DNA of 49,821 nt, taken from assembly GCA_003164815.1 (NCBI GenBank), contig PLUF01000086.1, positions 1 through 49,821 of the forward strand. Direction: 5' to 3'. Below, piece by piece: positions 1-7,535 of the stretch. Position 1 is the stretch's first letter; the number at the start of each line of letters is the position of its first letter. The notes beneath the pieces were generated by a model. The model had not been told where the DNA came from, searched no databases, and saw only the letters and a program-made list of their open reading frames with translations. Source of the stretch: Candidatus Gagatemarchaeum stordalenia. Lineage in GTDB: Archaea > Thermoproteota > Nitrososphaeria > Nitrososphaerales > Gagatemarchaeaceae. Both the position numbers and the translations under genes were made by a program.

Positions 1-1154
1 ACCCATCTGCTCGGAGGATTGCCCGCGTCCTCCTGCCTCCGGGGTTCCCCTTCACGGCTTCCTCCGGGTGGCCGAGCCGCACGAACCGGTGCGGCCGTCA
101 TTATGTTCCTTGAGGCGATTACATCCTTATCCTCGGTCTTGTTGCACGAAGGACACCGCAGCCTGCGTCCTTCCAGCGCGAACAGTGAGGAGTCACAGTC
201 TGGACATTTTCGGGATGTTCCTCTGGGGCACACGTAGATGATTGGGACGCCCTCCCATCTCGCCTTGTACTCGACTTGGCGCTGGACCTCGCGGAAGGTC
301 CATGAGTTCATGCGCCCTCTGAACGACCTCCCCTGGCCGTTGCCCTTTCGGTAGAGCTTCCGGATCCCCTTGAGGTTCTCCATGACGATACTGAGACGGT
401 TCTCCTTCGCGCGCTGGACGATTTGCTTGGAAATCCCATGGATGGTCTGCGCGGTCCTGTCCTTCTCCCGCGCGCCGTACTTCCCGTAGAGTCTCTGGCC
501 GATGCGCCCGTCTCGCATGGTCCTCCCGCCGATCTTCGCCCTGATCGCCCTGTACCTCTCCTTGAGCTCTGCCACCTGGGACGTGTCGTGGACGCTCGTG
601 TTCCCGAGGGTGTCCGAGGCGGTGACGTCCCTCTCGTTCACGTCGATGCCGAGCCTTCCCAGCGTCTCGATCTCAGGTACCTCTCTCGAGAAGGGGATGC
701 TCAACGCTCGGTCCGTAACTGTGACCGACCCTCTCTTGAGCGCCGGGTCGTCGATGATCGAGAGGTGGTAGTCGGAGCCCTGGAGGGTCAGGTAGACGAA
801 GTGCCTCGGCCTCGTGGGGATCCTCAGGATTAGGTGATTCAGCGAGTAGGACTGACTGTCGAGCTTCAGGAAGACCCTCCTAATGTGGGGCGCACATTTC
901 CGCTTCTTGTTTCGATAGGCCGCGAACGCGACCTCGCAGGCCGAGAGGATGTAATGATTGTGGAGGCCGTACTCCTTGAGGCGCCGATAGGACAGTTCGA
1001 TCAGCCTGAACCTGCTCCTCGGCTTCTCGGCCAGAGCGATTCGCAGGGCGTCGTTGCACATGAGCCGGAAGTCCTCGAAAAGCGAGGCTAGCTCAGCCGA
1101 TGTTGCGTACGTTGCTTGGACTGACTTGACCGCCTTCACTGATTCAGATTCCAT
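1..1154 (-). CDS. tnpB: TnpB-family RNA-guided nuclease/transposon protein (IS200/IS605 OrfB type), 3' end cut by window edge
   Basis: The minus strand is open from an ATG at 1154 to the window edge, about 384 residues. I translated it by hand. It shows the RuvC-like triad of TnpB proteins: an IDVNERD segment (first Asp), MENLKGI (Glu), and EDKDVIASRNI (last Asp). A zinc ribbon with CPDC and CPSC pairs lies before the last motif. TnpB proteins are RNA-guided DNA nucleases carried by IS200/IS605 and IS607 elements. No TnpA gene is visible upstream, so this is either a TnpB-only element or an orphan. The first motif has DVN instead of the usual D-x-G, which is a mild deviation. The stop codon, the right end and any guide RNA would lie outside the window. 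Confidence is high for the family and low for mobility. Confidence 0.88.
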   Translation of the reverse strand, partial: MESESVKAVKSVQATYATSAELASLFEDFRLMCNDALRIALAEKPRSRFRLIELSYRRLKEYGLHNHYILSACEVAFAAYRNKKRKCAPHIRRVFLKLDSQSYSLNHLILRIPTRPRHFVYLTLQGSDYHLSIIDDPALKRGSVTVTDRALSIPFSREVPEIETLGRLGIDVNERDVTASDTLGNTSVHDTSQVAELKERYRAIRAKIGGRTMRDGRIGQRLYGKYGAREKDRTAQTIHGISKQIVQRAKENRLSIVMENLKGIRKLYRKGNGQGRSFRGRMNSWTFREVQRQVEYKARWEGVPIIYVCPRGTSRKCPDCDSSLFALEGRRLRCPSCNKTEDKDVIASRNIMTAAPVRAARPPGGSREGEPRRQEDAGNPPSRW

Positions 1155-1246
1155 CCTGACAACTTAACCGCCACGCGTGAGCCGAAGAGGTGCCAATGCC
1201 GCCTAGCAAAAGTTTCATAACGTAGGTATTCCCGAAGCCTAGCTCG

Positions 1247-3613
1247 ATGGCAACAGCACAGGTGACTGTCCAGAAGGGCAAGCGGCTCGTCGGGCAGTCT
1301 CTCAGGCGCATTGAGGATCCCAAGTTTATGACCGGGGCTGGGGGGTATCTGGACGACCTCAAGTTTCCGAACACGCTCTACGCGGCCTTCGTAAGGAGTC
1401 CGCACGCCCACGCCAAACTGCTAGGCGTCAACGTGGACGCCGCGCTTTCTTCGCCTGGCGTCATCGGGGCGCTGACCGGGAAGGACCTCGAGGGCAAGGT
1501 CGACCCGATGCCCACCGTCGACAAGGCGGGCTCCGAGGGAGGCGTCTCCACCGGTGTCGAGAAGAAGGCTACGATCAGGAAGATGCTCGCTGTCGGCGAG
1601 GTGAACTTCGCTGGCGAAGCCGTCGCCGTGGTCTTCGCAGAGAGCTACTACCAGGCTGAGGACGCGGCGGAGCTCGTCGAAGTGGACTATGAGCCGCTCG
1701 AGGCCGTAGTGGACGTGGAGGCCGCGATCAAGCCGGGCTCCCCGAAGGTCCACGAGGAGTTCCCGGACAACATCGGGTACCACTACCTCCACACGTTCGG
1801 AGACGTGAAGGCCGCGTTCCGCGATGCAGACAGGATCGTCAAGGTCAAGCTGATCACACCACGCGTCCACCCGGTCTCGATGGAGCCGAGGGGGATAGCC
1901 GCCAGCTACGACGGCGGAAATGACCTCCTGACGATCTGGCTCTCGACCCAGGACCCCCACACACTGAGGGACACCTTGGCAGACCTTCTCAGGGTGCACC
2001 CTTCGAGCGTGCGCGTCATCGCCCCCGACGTCGGCGGGGGCTTCGGTGGCAAGTCCGCGGCTTACCAGGAGGACGTCGTCATATGCTACGCGGCGCGGCA
2101 CTTCAAGCGGTCGATAAAGTGGGAAGAGAGCAGGCGCGAGCACATGCTCACTATGACCCATGGACGGGGGCAGAACCAGTGGGCAGAGGTCGCCGTCCGC
2201 AAGGACGGGAAGATACTGGGATACAAGATCAAGGTGATTTCGGACGGGGGCGCGTACTCGGACGGCGCCACGACCGGTCTTCCCGAGCTGACCGCCAAGA
2301 TGGGCACCGGGGTCTACGACATACCCGCATACGAGGCTGACGTCTACTCGGTATTCACGAACAAGGTCCCCCACGGGGCCTACAGAGGCGCTGGCCGCCC
2401 GGAGGCGGCGTACCTCCTCGAACGGACCATGAACGTCCTCGCCTCCCAACTCAAACTGGACCCAGTCAAGCTCCGCATGATCAACTACATCAGCAAGGAG
2501 AAGTTCCCGTTCAAGACGCCAGGGGGCTTCACCTACGACTCCGCCGACTACGAGACGAACATGACCAAGGCCCTCGAGGTCGCGGACTACAAGGGGCTGC
2601 GGCGAGAGCAGCGAGAGGCCAGGGTGGCCGGCAAGCTCTTCGGGATCGGGATAGTGACCTGGACAGAAATCTGCGGGTTCGGTCCCGGATTGGCCCAGAC
2701 GGCAGCCGTGACTATCCAGAAGGACGGCCGAATCGTGATAACGATTGGCGGACACCCGCACGGGCAGGGACATGCGATAGCGATGATTCAGGTCGCCGCC
2801 GACGAGCTCGGCGTGGGCGTCGATAGGTTCACGGTCCAGCACGGCGACACGGACATGCTGCCTTGGAGCTCGATGACGGCAGGGAGCCGGTCAGGGGCCC
2901 TCACCGGGACCGCCGTCCTCCTCTCGGCGCGCAAGCTCAAGGAGAAGATGGCGAGGATAGCCGCGCACTCGCTCGAGCTCTCCGACGGACGGAAGATGGT
3001 CTTCCAGGGAGGGATGATCTACGCCGAAAACAGCCAGAGCAAGTCGCTCAAGTTCGAGGAAGTCGCGAGCCTGGCCTACGACGCGGAAGCCCTGCCAGAG
3101 GGGATGGAGCCCACTCTCTTCGCCTACACCGCCTACGCTCCGCCCAACTATACGTTCCCGTTCGGGACGCACATCGCGGTCGTCGAGGTCGACAAGGAGA
3201 CCGGCTTCGTCAAGCTCAAGAAGTACTTTGGGATAGACGACTGCGGGAAGCTGATCAACCCCATGCTCGTCGAGGGACAGTTCCAGGGCGGCGTCGTGCA
3301 AGGAGCCGGTCAGGCGCTCATCGAGGAGATAGTCTACGACGAGAACGGCCAACTGCTCACCTCCACACTCGCAGACTACCAGATACCTGCTTCAGACACA
3401 ATGCCCGTGATGGTCTGGGCGAGGACCGAGACGCCCACCTACGCCAACCCGCTCGGGGTGAAGGGCATCGGGGAGGCCGGGTCGATAGCCGCCACTCCCG
3501 CCATAGTCAACGCAGTCGAAGACGCCCTCTCTGTGTACGGGGTGGTGGTGGAGAAGATGCCGGTCAGGCCGGACTACATCCTCTCCCTCATCGCAGGCTC
3601 GAAGAAGCGCTAG
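1247..3613 (+). CDS. Molybdenum hydroxylase large subunit, xanthine dehydrogenase/CO dehydrogenase family (form II CoxL-like)
   Basis: A 788-residue protein of normal length for the molybdopterin-binding large subunit. An N-terminal aldehyde oxidase a/b hammerhead domain (about residues 10-140) is followed by the Moco-binding domain. VGGGFGGK (around residue 266) contacts the cofactor, AYRGAGR lies in the active-site loop, and GEAGSIAATP near the C terminus carries the catalytic Glu. In CO dehydrogenases the AYxCSFR loop marks form I. AYRGAGR marks form II, whose substrates are often aldehydes or unknown. The substrate is therefore not assigned as CO. The FAD (CoxM) and 2Fe-2S (CoxS) subunits are not adjacent: tnpB lies upstream and a CoxG-like gene converges downstream. 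The stop codon TAG shares the palindrome CTAG with the stop of that gene. Confidence 0.9.
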   Translation: MATAQVTVQKGKRLVGQSLRRIEDPKFMTGAGGYLDDLKFPNTLYAAFVRSPHAHAKLLGVNVDAALSSPGVIGALTGKDLEGKVDPMPTVDKAGSEGGVSTGVEKKATIRKMLAVGEVNFAGEAVAVVFAESYYQAEDAAELVEVDYEPLEAVVDVEAAIKPGSPKVHEEFPDNIGYHYLHTFGDVKAAFRDADRIVKVKLITPRVHPVSMEPRGIAASYDGGNDLLTIWLSTQDPHTLRDTLADLLRVHPSSVRVIAPDVGGGFGGKSAAYQEDVVICYAARHFKRSIKWEESRREHMLTMTHGRGQNQWAEVAVRKDGKILGYKIKVISDGGAYSDGATTGLPELTAKMGTGVYDIPAYEADVYSVFTNKVPHGAYRGAGRPEAAYLLERTMNVLASQLKLDPVKLRMINYISKEKFPFKTPGGFTYDSADYETNMTKALEVADYKGLRREQREARVAGKLFGIGIVTWTEICGFGPGLAQTAAVTIQKDGRIVITIGGHPHGQGHAIAMIQVAADELGVGVDRFTVQHGDTDMLPWSSMTAGSRSGALTGTAVLLSARKLKEKMARIAAHSLELSDGRKMVFQGGMIYAENSQSKSLKFEEVASLAYDAEALPEGMEPTLFAYTAYAPPNYTFPFGTHIAVVEVDKETGFVKLKKYFGIDDCGKLINPMLVEGQFQGGVVQGAGQALIEEIVYDENGQLLTSTLADYQIPASDTMPVMVWARTETPTYANPLGVKGIGEAGSIAATPAIVNAVEDALSVYGVVVEKMPVRPDYILSLIAGSKKR

Positions 3614-4047
3614 GCGAGCTTCTTCTCGAGCGACCCGATGATCTGCTTCACGTACTTGTCCGCCGCCGAGTCGATCAGACGGGAGCCCACGCTCGCCATC
3701 ATGCCTGAGATCTTCGCGTCGGCCGCCCAGCTGACGTGAGCGCCCCCGCCCGGCGCGTCCGAGAGGGTGAAGCTGCTCTCCAGGTCGACCGAGCTGTTCA
3801 GACCGGTCCCCCTCGCCTTCAGCTTGGAGAATGTCGGCCTCTTGTTGTCGACGAGCGTGAGCTTCACGTCGAGGGTCCCCCTGATGAAGGACATCCCGAC
3901 CTTGGCCTTCAGTGAGAAGTTGTTCGCGTCTATGACCTTCACGCTCTGGACGTCGGGGAAGATCGTCGTGACCTTCTTCGGGTCCGTCACGAAGTCATAG
4001 ACTTTCTCCTTGGTAGCCTTGACGTCGAACGAGCCTTCATAGTGCAT
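3610..4047 (-). CDS. CoxG-like SRPBCC-domain protein
   Basis: A 145-residue protein with the SRPBCC/START-like fold pattern of CoxG: the opening MHYEGSFDVKATKEKVYDFV, a central run of beta strands, and a long C-terminal helix ending in IIGSLEKKLA. CoxG proteins are linked to maturation or membrane attachment of CO dehydrogenase-type molybdenum hydroxylases. Its tail-to-tail position with the CoxL-like gene fits that role, although the gene is transcribed with the hydroxyacid dehydrogenase upstream (6 bp gap). SRPBCC proteins can also bind lipids or hydrophobic ligands, so a function independent of the CoxL-like protein is possible. Confidence 0.82.
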   Translation of the reverse strand: MHYEGSFDVKATKEKVYDFVTDPKKVTTIFPDVQSVKVIDANNFSLKAKVGMSFIRGTLDVKLTLVDNKRPTFSKLKARGTGLNSSVDLESSFTLSDAPGGGAHVSWAADAKISGMMASVGSRLIDSAADKYVKQIIGSLEKKLA

Positions 4048-4053
4048 CGACGA

Positions 4054-5043
4054 TCAGCCCCTCCTCTGCAGGACCTGCCTGTTGATCAGGTTCGGAGGCG
4101 TCTGCCCGCTCAGCCCCGCCACGAGGTTGTTGGCGGCCAGGACGGCCATGGCGGTCCTGCTCTCTATGGAGCCGCTGGCGAGGTGCGGGGCTAGCACGAC
4201 GTTCTTCATCTTGAGGAGAGGGTTGTCGGACTCGACGGGCTCCCGCTCGAAGACGTCGAGCGCGGCTCCCGCGATCGTCCCGGCGCGCAGCGCCTCGATG
4301 AGGGCCTTCTCGTCGACCACGCCGCCCCTCGCCGTGTTGATGACGTATGCAGTATTCTTCATCATCTTGAACTCCTGCGTGCTGATGCTGTTCCTCGTCT
4401 CGGGAGTCAGCGGGACGTGGACCGACAGGAAGTCGCTCTCCCGGATGACCCGGTCCTTCGGCCTGAACTCGATGCCCAGGGCCCTCTCGGCCTCCTCGTT
4501 CCTGATCGCGTCGTAGTAGATCACCTTCATCCCGAAACCCTTCGCGCGCCTGGCCACGGCTATCCCGATCCTCCCGAGCCCGTAGATCCCAAGGGTCTTC
4601 CCGTAGACGTCGCGCCCGACTAGCAGCATCGGGCTCCACTTCAGCTTCCACGACCCGTCCCGCACGTACTGGTCCGCCTCGACGAGCCTCCTTGCTATCG
4701 CCAGCATAAGCCCGAAGGTCTCGTCTGCCACGGCCTCGGTGAGGACGCCGGGCGTGTGAGTCGCAAGTATCCCCCTCCTAGTGGCCTCATCGAGGTCAAT
4801 GTGGTCGAACCCAACCGACATGCTCGCCACGATCTTGAGCCTCTTCCCGGCGGCCAGCAGCTCCGAGTCTATCTTCTCGGTGATGTTGCAGTACAGCCCA
4901 TCGACGTCTGCGACCTCCCTCAGAAGGACCTCCCTCGCGGGCGTGCCGTACTTGTCGTTGACCCTGACCTCTGCGACCTTCCTCATGATCTCCAGCGCCT
5001 TCTCTGGGACCTCGTTGCTTGTCACGTAGACGCGGTAAGTCAC
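4054..5043 (-). CDS. gyaR: D-2-hydroxyacid dehydrogenase, glyoxylate reductase/glycerate dehydrogenase type
   Basis: About 329 residues, typical for GyaR. The NAD(P)-binding motif GLGRIG is near residue 155. The catalytic Arg is in TARGG, the Glu in DVFEREP and the His in APHLASG, which is the full D-isomer dehydrogenase triad. The likely reaction is reduction of glyoxylate or hydroxypyruvate to glycolate or D-glycerate. The reading frame is open to a GTG at 5076, but the TATA-like box at 5077-5084 would put transcription start near 5050. I therefore prefer the GTG at 5043, which gives the normal N terminus VTYRVYVTSNEVPEKALE. The gene is followed after 6 bp by the CoxG-like gene, probably in one transcript. 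Substrate choice among 2-hydroxyacids cannot be settled from sequence. Confidence 0.9.
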   Translation of the reverse strand: MTYRVYVTSNEVPEKALEIMRKVAEVRVNDKYGTPAREVLLREVADVDGLYCNITEKIDSELLAAGKRLKIVASMSVGFDHIDLDEATRRGILATHTPGVLTEAVADETFGLMLAIARRLVEADQYVRDGSWKLKWSPMLLVGRDVYGKTLGIYGLGRIGIAVARRAKGFGMKVIYYDAIRNEEAERALGIEFRPKDRVIRESDFLSVHVPLTPETRNSISTQEFKMMKNTAYVINTARGGVVDEKALIEALRAGTIAGAALDVFEREPVESDNPLLKMKNVVLAPHLASGSIESRTAMAVLAANNLVAGLSGQTPPNLINRQVLQRRG

Positions 5044-5076
5044 CTTGAGATTCCCGCGGGCCGTCCGCGCTTCCAC

Positions 5077-5084
5077 TATTTAAC
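5077..5084 (-). promoter_or_regulatory. TATA-like box of the hydroxyacid dehydrogenase gene
   Basis: On the minus strand GGGTTAAATAG lies about 30 bp before the GTG at 5043. It argues against the longer frame start at 5076, which would overlap the box. Confidence 0.55.
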
Positions 5085-5154
5085 CCGAGGGCGCACCAGA
5101 CCCGGCAGTACCGGGGCGGCTCTCCTTGCCGCGGGCACGATCGTCGGGCTGCCA

Positions 5155-5604
5155 CTAGCGCAGCCGCTTGACTTTGGAGTCCGCCTCTATCTGGACGGAC
5201 TTTCCCTCGTGCTGCCTCGGAAGCTTCACCACTACCATCCCGTTCCTGAACTTCGCGGTGCCCTTGTCCGGATCGACCCTGACGGGCAGGACGACCCTCT
5301 TCGAGTACCTGGTGAACTCCTGCCGCGCGATGTGACCGCCGGGGACCCTCAGCTTGACCGGCCTCGTCATCTCCGCGTCGACGCTTATCGTGTCGACGGT
5401 GCAGGTGATAGAGATCTCATCCTTGCTGGCACCGGGGAGGTCGAAAGTGGCCGTGACCATCTCGTCCGTGATGTTGAGGTTGAAGAGCGGCATCAGGCTC
5501 TTCGTCTCCAGGTCGAAGAGTGACCCGCCAATGATTCCGAACGTCTCGGGGAGAAGGTTCTCGATCCCTATCCTGAACGTCTCAGGCTCGTCGTCTCTGG
5601 TCAA
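5155..5604 (-). CDS. Hsp20/alpha-crystallin family small heat shock protein
   Basis: 149 residues with one alpha-crystallin domain, about residues 40-145. Features include FNLNITDEMVTATFDLPGA (strands 2-3, with the usual DLPG), then a PVRVDPDKGTAKFRNGMVVV segment that corresponds to the P-x-x-(L/V)-D ... NGVLxVxLPK signature. A clear C-terminal I-x-I/V anchor is missing, which may alter oligomer assembly. The family consists of ATP-independent holdases in the cytoplasm. It starts at TTG 5604, 10 bp after the PAC2 gene, so the two are probably co-transcribed. Their pairing makes sense as a small proteostasis unit, but that is inference. Confidence 0.85.
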   Translation of the reverse strand: MTRDDEPETFRIGIENLLPETFGIIGGSLFDLETKSLMPLFNLNITDEMVTATFDLPGASKDEISITCTVDTISVDAEMTRPVKLRVPGGHIARQEFTRYSKRVVLPVRVDPDKGTAKFRNGMVVVKLPRQHEGKSVQIEADSKVKRLR

Positions 5605-5614
5605 TCACAATCAC

Positions 5615-6364
5615 CTATCTGTACGCGCTCGGCTGTTGTCCGCTTGGCTGCGCCGCCTGCTGGGTCTGCTGCATCAGCTCTCTGCTCCTCAGCCTGATTT
5701 CCTCGGATTCTGCCATGAGAGATTTGGTGTCGACATTGAGCGAGAGGAGCTTGGCAAGAACCTCCAGTACCGACGCCGCGGCCCCCGGGTCCGGGAACTG
5801 GGTGAGCGATTCGGCGAGCAGGGTTATCCCGCTCTGCCCCACCGAGTTGCAGTGCTTGAGAAGGCTCGCGTAGAACCCGGTGAGTACCCCGTCCTCGAGC
5901 ACCGAGGCCCCCCCGGACTTTAGGAGGGCGACGGCCGACTCGGTATTGCCCACCCCCACGACCGTGGGCTTGCCGTCCCCGTGCGACTCGTCCCGCTCCT
6001 TGGACGGCGCTCCCGTCACGCCTATCACAATGCTGGCCTTCAGCGACCTCGCCCACGAAGCGACCGCCTTCGCGACCTCCAGTGAGGCGAACGGCGGGAG
6101 AGGTACCTCCGAGAGGACCGCCAGCAGGTTGTCCTTGCCGAAGATGTGGATGGGGTATGTCACAGCCGAGTTGTGGACTATCATGACCTGCGGAAGGAGG
6201 TCGGAGTCGATGAAGCCACGCTCCGCCATCTTCAGCTGCTCGATGAGGTACGAGCACGTGATTGTGCCGACGAGTCCCGACTCAGGGACACCGACGATGA
6301 TGGTGGGCTTTGAGACCCTGGGGCCGCCGTCCTTTATCTCGACGCGCATGGAAGACTCTGACAT
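5615..6364 (-). CDS. PAC2-family protein, proteasome assembly chaperone-like
   Basis: 249 residues with the PAC2 fold: VGVPESGLVGTITCSYLI near the N terminus, the HNSAVTYPIHIFG segment, a Rossmann-like strand IVIGVTGAPS, and a C-terminal helical part with a Gln-rich tail. Archaeal PbaA/PbaB and eukaryotic PAC2 help assemble the 20S proteasome. Other archaeal members of the family are of unknown role. The gene starts at ATG 6364 with a TATA-like element at 6393-6402, so its transcript is likely leaderless. The Hsp20 gene follows directly. No proteasome subunit genes are in the window, so the assembly role rests on family membership only. Confidence 0.82.
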   Translation of the reverse strand: MSESSMRVEIKDGGPRVSKPTIIVGVPESGLVGTITCSYLIEQLKMAERGFIDSDLLPQVMIVHNSAVTYPIHIFGKDNLLAVLSEVPLPPFASLEVAKAVASWARSLKASIVIGVTGAPSKERDESHGDGKPTVVGVGNTESAVALLKSGGASVLEDGVLTGFYASLLKHCNSVGQSGITLLAESLTQFPDPGAAASVLEVLAKLLSLNVDTKSLMAESEEIRLRSRELMQQTQQAAQPSGQQPSAYR

Positions 6365-6392
6365 TATCTTCGGCTGCCGCCGCGGCGGGCCC

Positions 6393-6402
6393 GGATTAAT
6401 CC
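6393..6402 (-). promoter_or_regulatory. TATA-like box of the PAC2 gene
   Basis: GGATTAATCC, itself palindromic, lies about 29-38 bp before the ATG at 6364. The spacing fits a leaderless archaeal transcript. Confidence 0.5.
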
Positions 6403-6437
6403 TTTACCGAACCCGGGGACCGTTGAGCGTGCGGACG

Positions 6438-7460
6438 TCACTTGTTCTTGAAGACCCAGCCCAGGTCGGGTACGTCCTTCCTCTTCTCCACCTTCTCGCT
6501 CATCGAGTGCGCGATCAGGGGGAGCGCTATGGTCGCGTCGCAGTACACCACGCTCCTCGTCGAGTCGGCGGCGATCTTGCCCCAGCTGATCGCCTCCTCG
6601 AGGGTGCACCCCGAGAGGCCTCCCCACTGGGGGCTGTCGGTCGTGATCTGGATCGCGTAGTCGTGGGGCGTCGATTCCTCACCGCCCTTCGAGAGCGACT
6701 TTATGATCGATGCGAGCTGGATCGTGTCCTTGGGCACCCCCCCTCCTATGTACACGACGGCGGTCCGCTTGCTCCTGTCGGCTATCTGGCCCAGCTCCTC
6801 CATGTCCTGAGTCTGGTCCAGCCTGACGAGCTTCCCCTCCTCCCTCTTGAGGAGGCTGAGCGCCACCCCGTAGCCGCTGTCGATGAGCCCGGGAGAGTAG
6901 ACGGGCACCCCATACTTCCAGGCCGTCGCCGTGATGCTCTTGATCCCCTTCTTCCACTGGTACTCTCCGAACCTGTTGAGGAACTCCCTCGTCGAGTAGG
7001 ACCTCTTGGTGTCCAGGGTGCTCGCGAACTTCCTGATCAGCCCCTCCAGCTCCCTGTACTCGTACTCGTCGGCATAGATGTCGTAGAACCTGTCGACCTT
7101 CGCCTCGAGAAGGTCCTCGTCGTTGGCGAGCCAGGTCCCCTGGTAGTAGTTGTAGCCCATGGCCTCGAGGATGTCCTCCGAGATGTTGGCGCCCGTGCTC
7201 ACCAGGACGTCGATGTACCGGTTCTCTATCAGCCACCTGACGAGCTTCCACTGGCCTGTGGTGCTCATCGAGCCAGAGTAGCCCATGAATATCGTGAGAC
7301 CCTTCTGCTGGGTCATCTCAGCCCAAATCCTTGCTGCTTCGCCCAGCCGCTTCCCCTGGAAGCCCGTCTGGGCCATCTCTTCGAGGAGTTTCGATATGCT
7401 CTTCTTTCCTACCTCGATGGATTTCTCCGGCGCGGTAAGGTACTTTTTCCGGTCTTGCAC
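6438..7460 (-). CDS. dys: Deoxyhypusine synthase
   Basis: 340 residues, full length. The enzyme transfers the aminobutyl group of spermidine to a lysine of translation factor aIF5A using NAD. The catalytic-lysine context LEEAISWGKI near residue 303 matches the E-A-V-S-W-G-K signature of characterised enzymes. The Rossmann and spermidine-site segments are present: MGYSGSMSTTGQ, VSTGANISEDILEAMG, YSPGLIDSGYG, VYIGGGVPKDTIQ and ITTDSPQWGGLSGC. It starts at GTG 7460, with a TATA-like element at 7481-7490. A second group of archaeal homologues lacks the catalytic lysine, and this one keeps it. The aIF5A gene is not in the window. Confidence 0.92.
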   Translation of the reverse strand: MQDRKKYLTAPEKSIEVGKKSISKLLEEMAQTGFQGKRLGEAARIWAEMTQQKGLTIFMGYSGSMSTTGQWKLVRWLIENRYIDVLVSTGANISEDILEAMGYNYYQGTWLANDEDLLEAKVDRFYDIYADEYEYRELEGLIRKFASTLDTKRSYSTREFLNRFGEYQWKKGIKSITATAWKYGVPVYSPGLIDSGYGVALSLLKREEGKLVRLDQTQDMEELGQIADRSKRTAVVYIGGGVPKDTIQLASIIKSLSKGGEESTPHDYAIQITTDSPQWGGLSGCTLEEAISWGKIAADSTRSVVYCDATIALPLIAHSMSEKVEKRKDVPDLGWVFKNK

Positions 7461-7480
7461 GACCTACCGCCGGACGCATC

Positions 7481-7490
7481 GATATTAATT
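7481..7490 (-). promoter_or_regulatory. TATA-like box of the deoxyhypusine synthase gene
   Basis: AATTAATATC on the minus strand is about 25 bp before the GTG at 7460, fitting a leaderless transcript and supporting this start. Confidence 0.55.
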
Positions 7491-7535
7491 TTTGCTTGCC
7501 CGAACCTTCCGGGCTCCGTCCTGTCGAGCGCCCGA

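Noticed and set aside
1421-2842. 473-codon minus-strand open frame inside the CoxL-like gene
   Set aside because: It is a GC-skew shadow of a clear family member on the plus strand, rich in Arg, Val and Asp with no recognisable domain.
1247-3613. Carbon monoxide dehydrogenase (form I CoxL)
   Set aside because: The active-site loop is AYRGAGR and not AYxCSFR, so CO oxidation is not supported.
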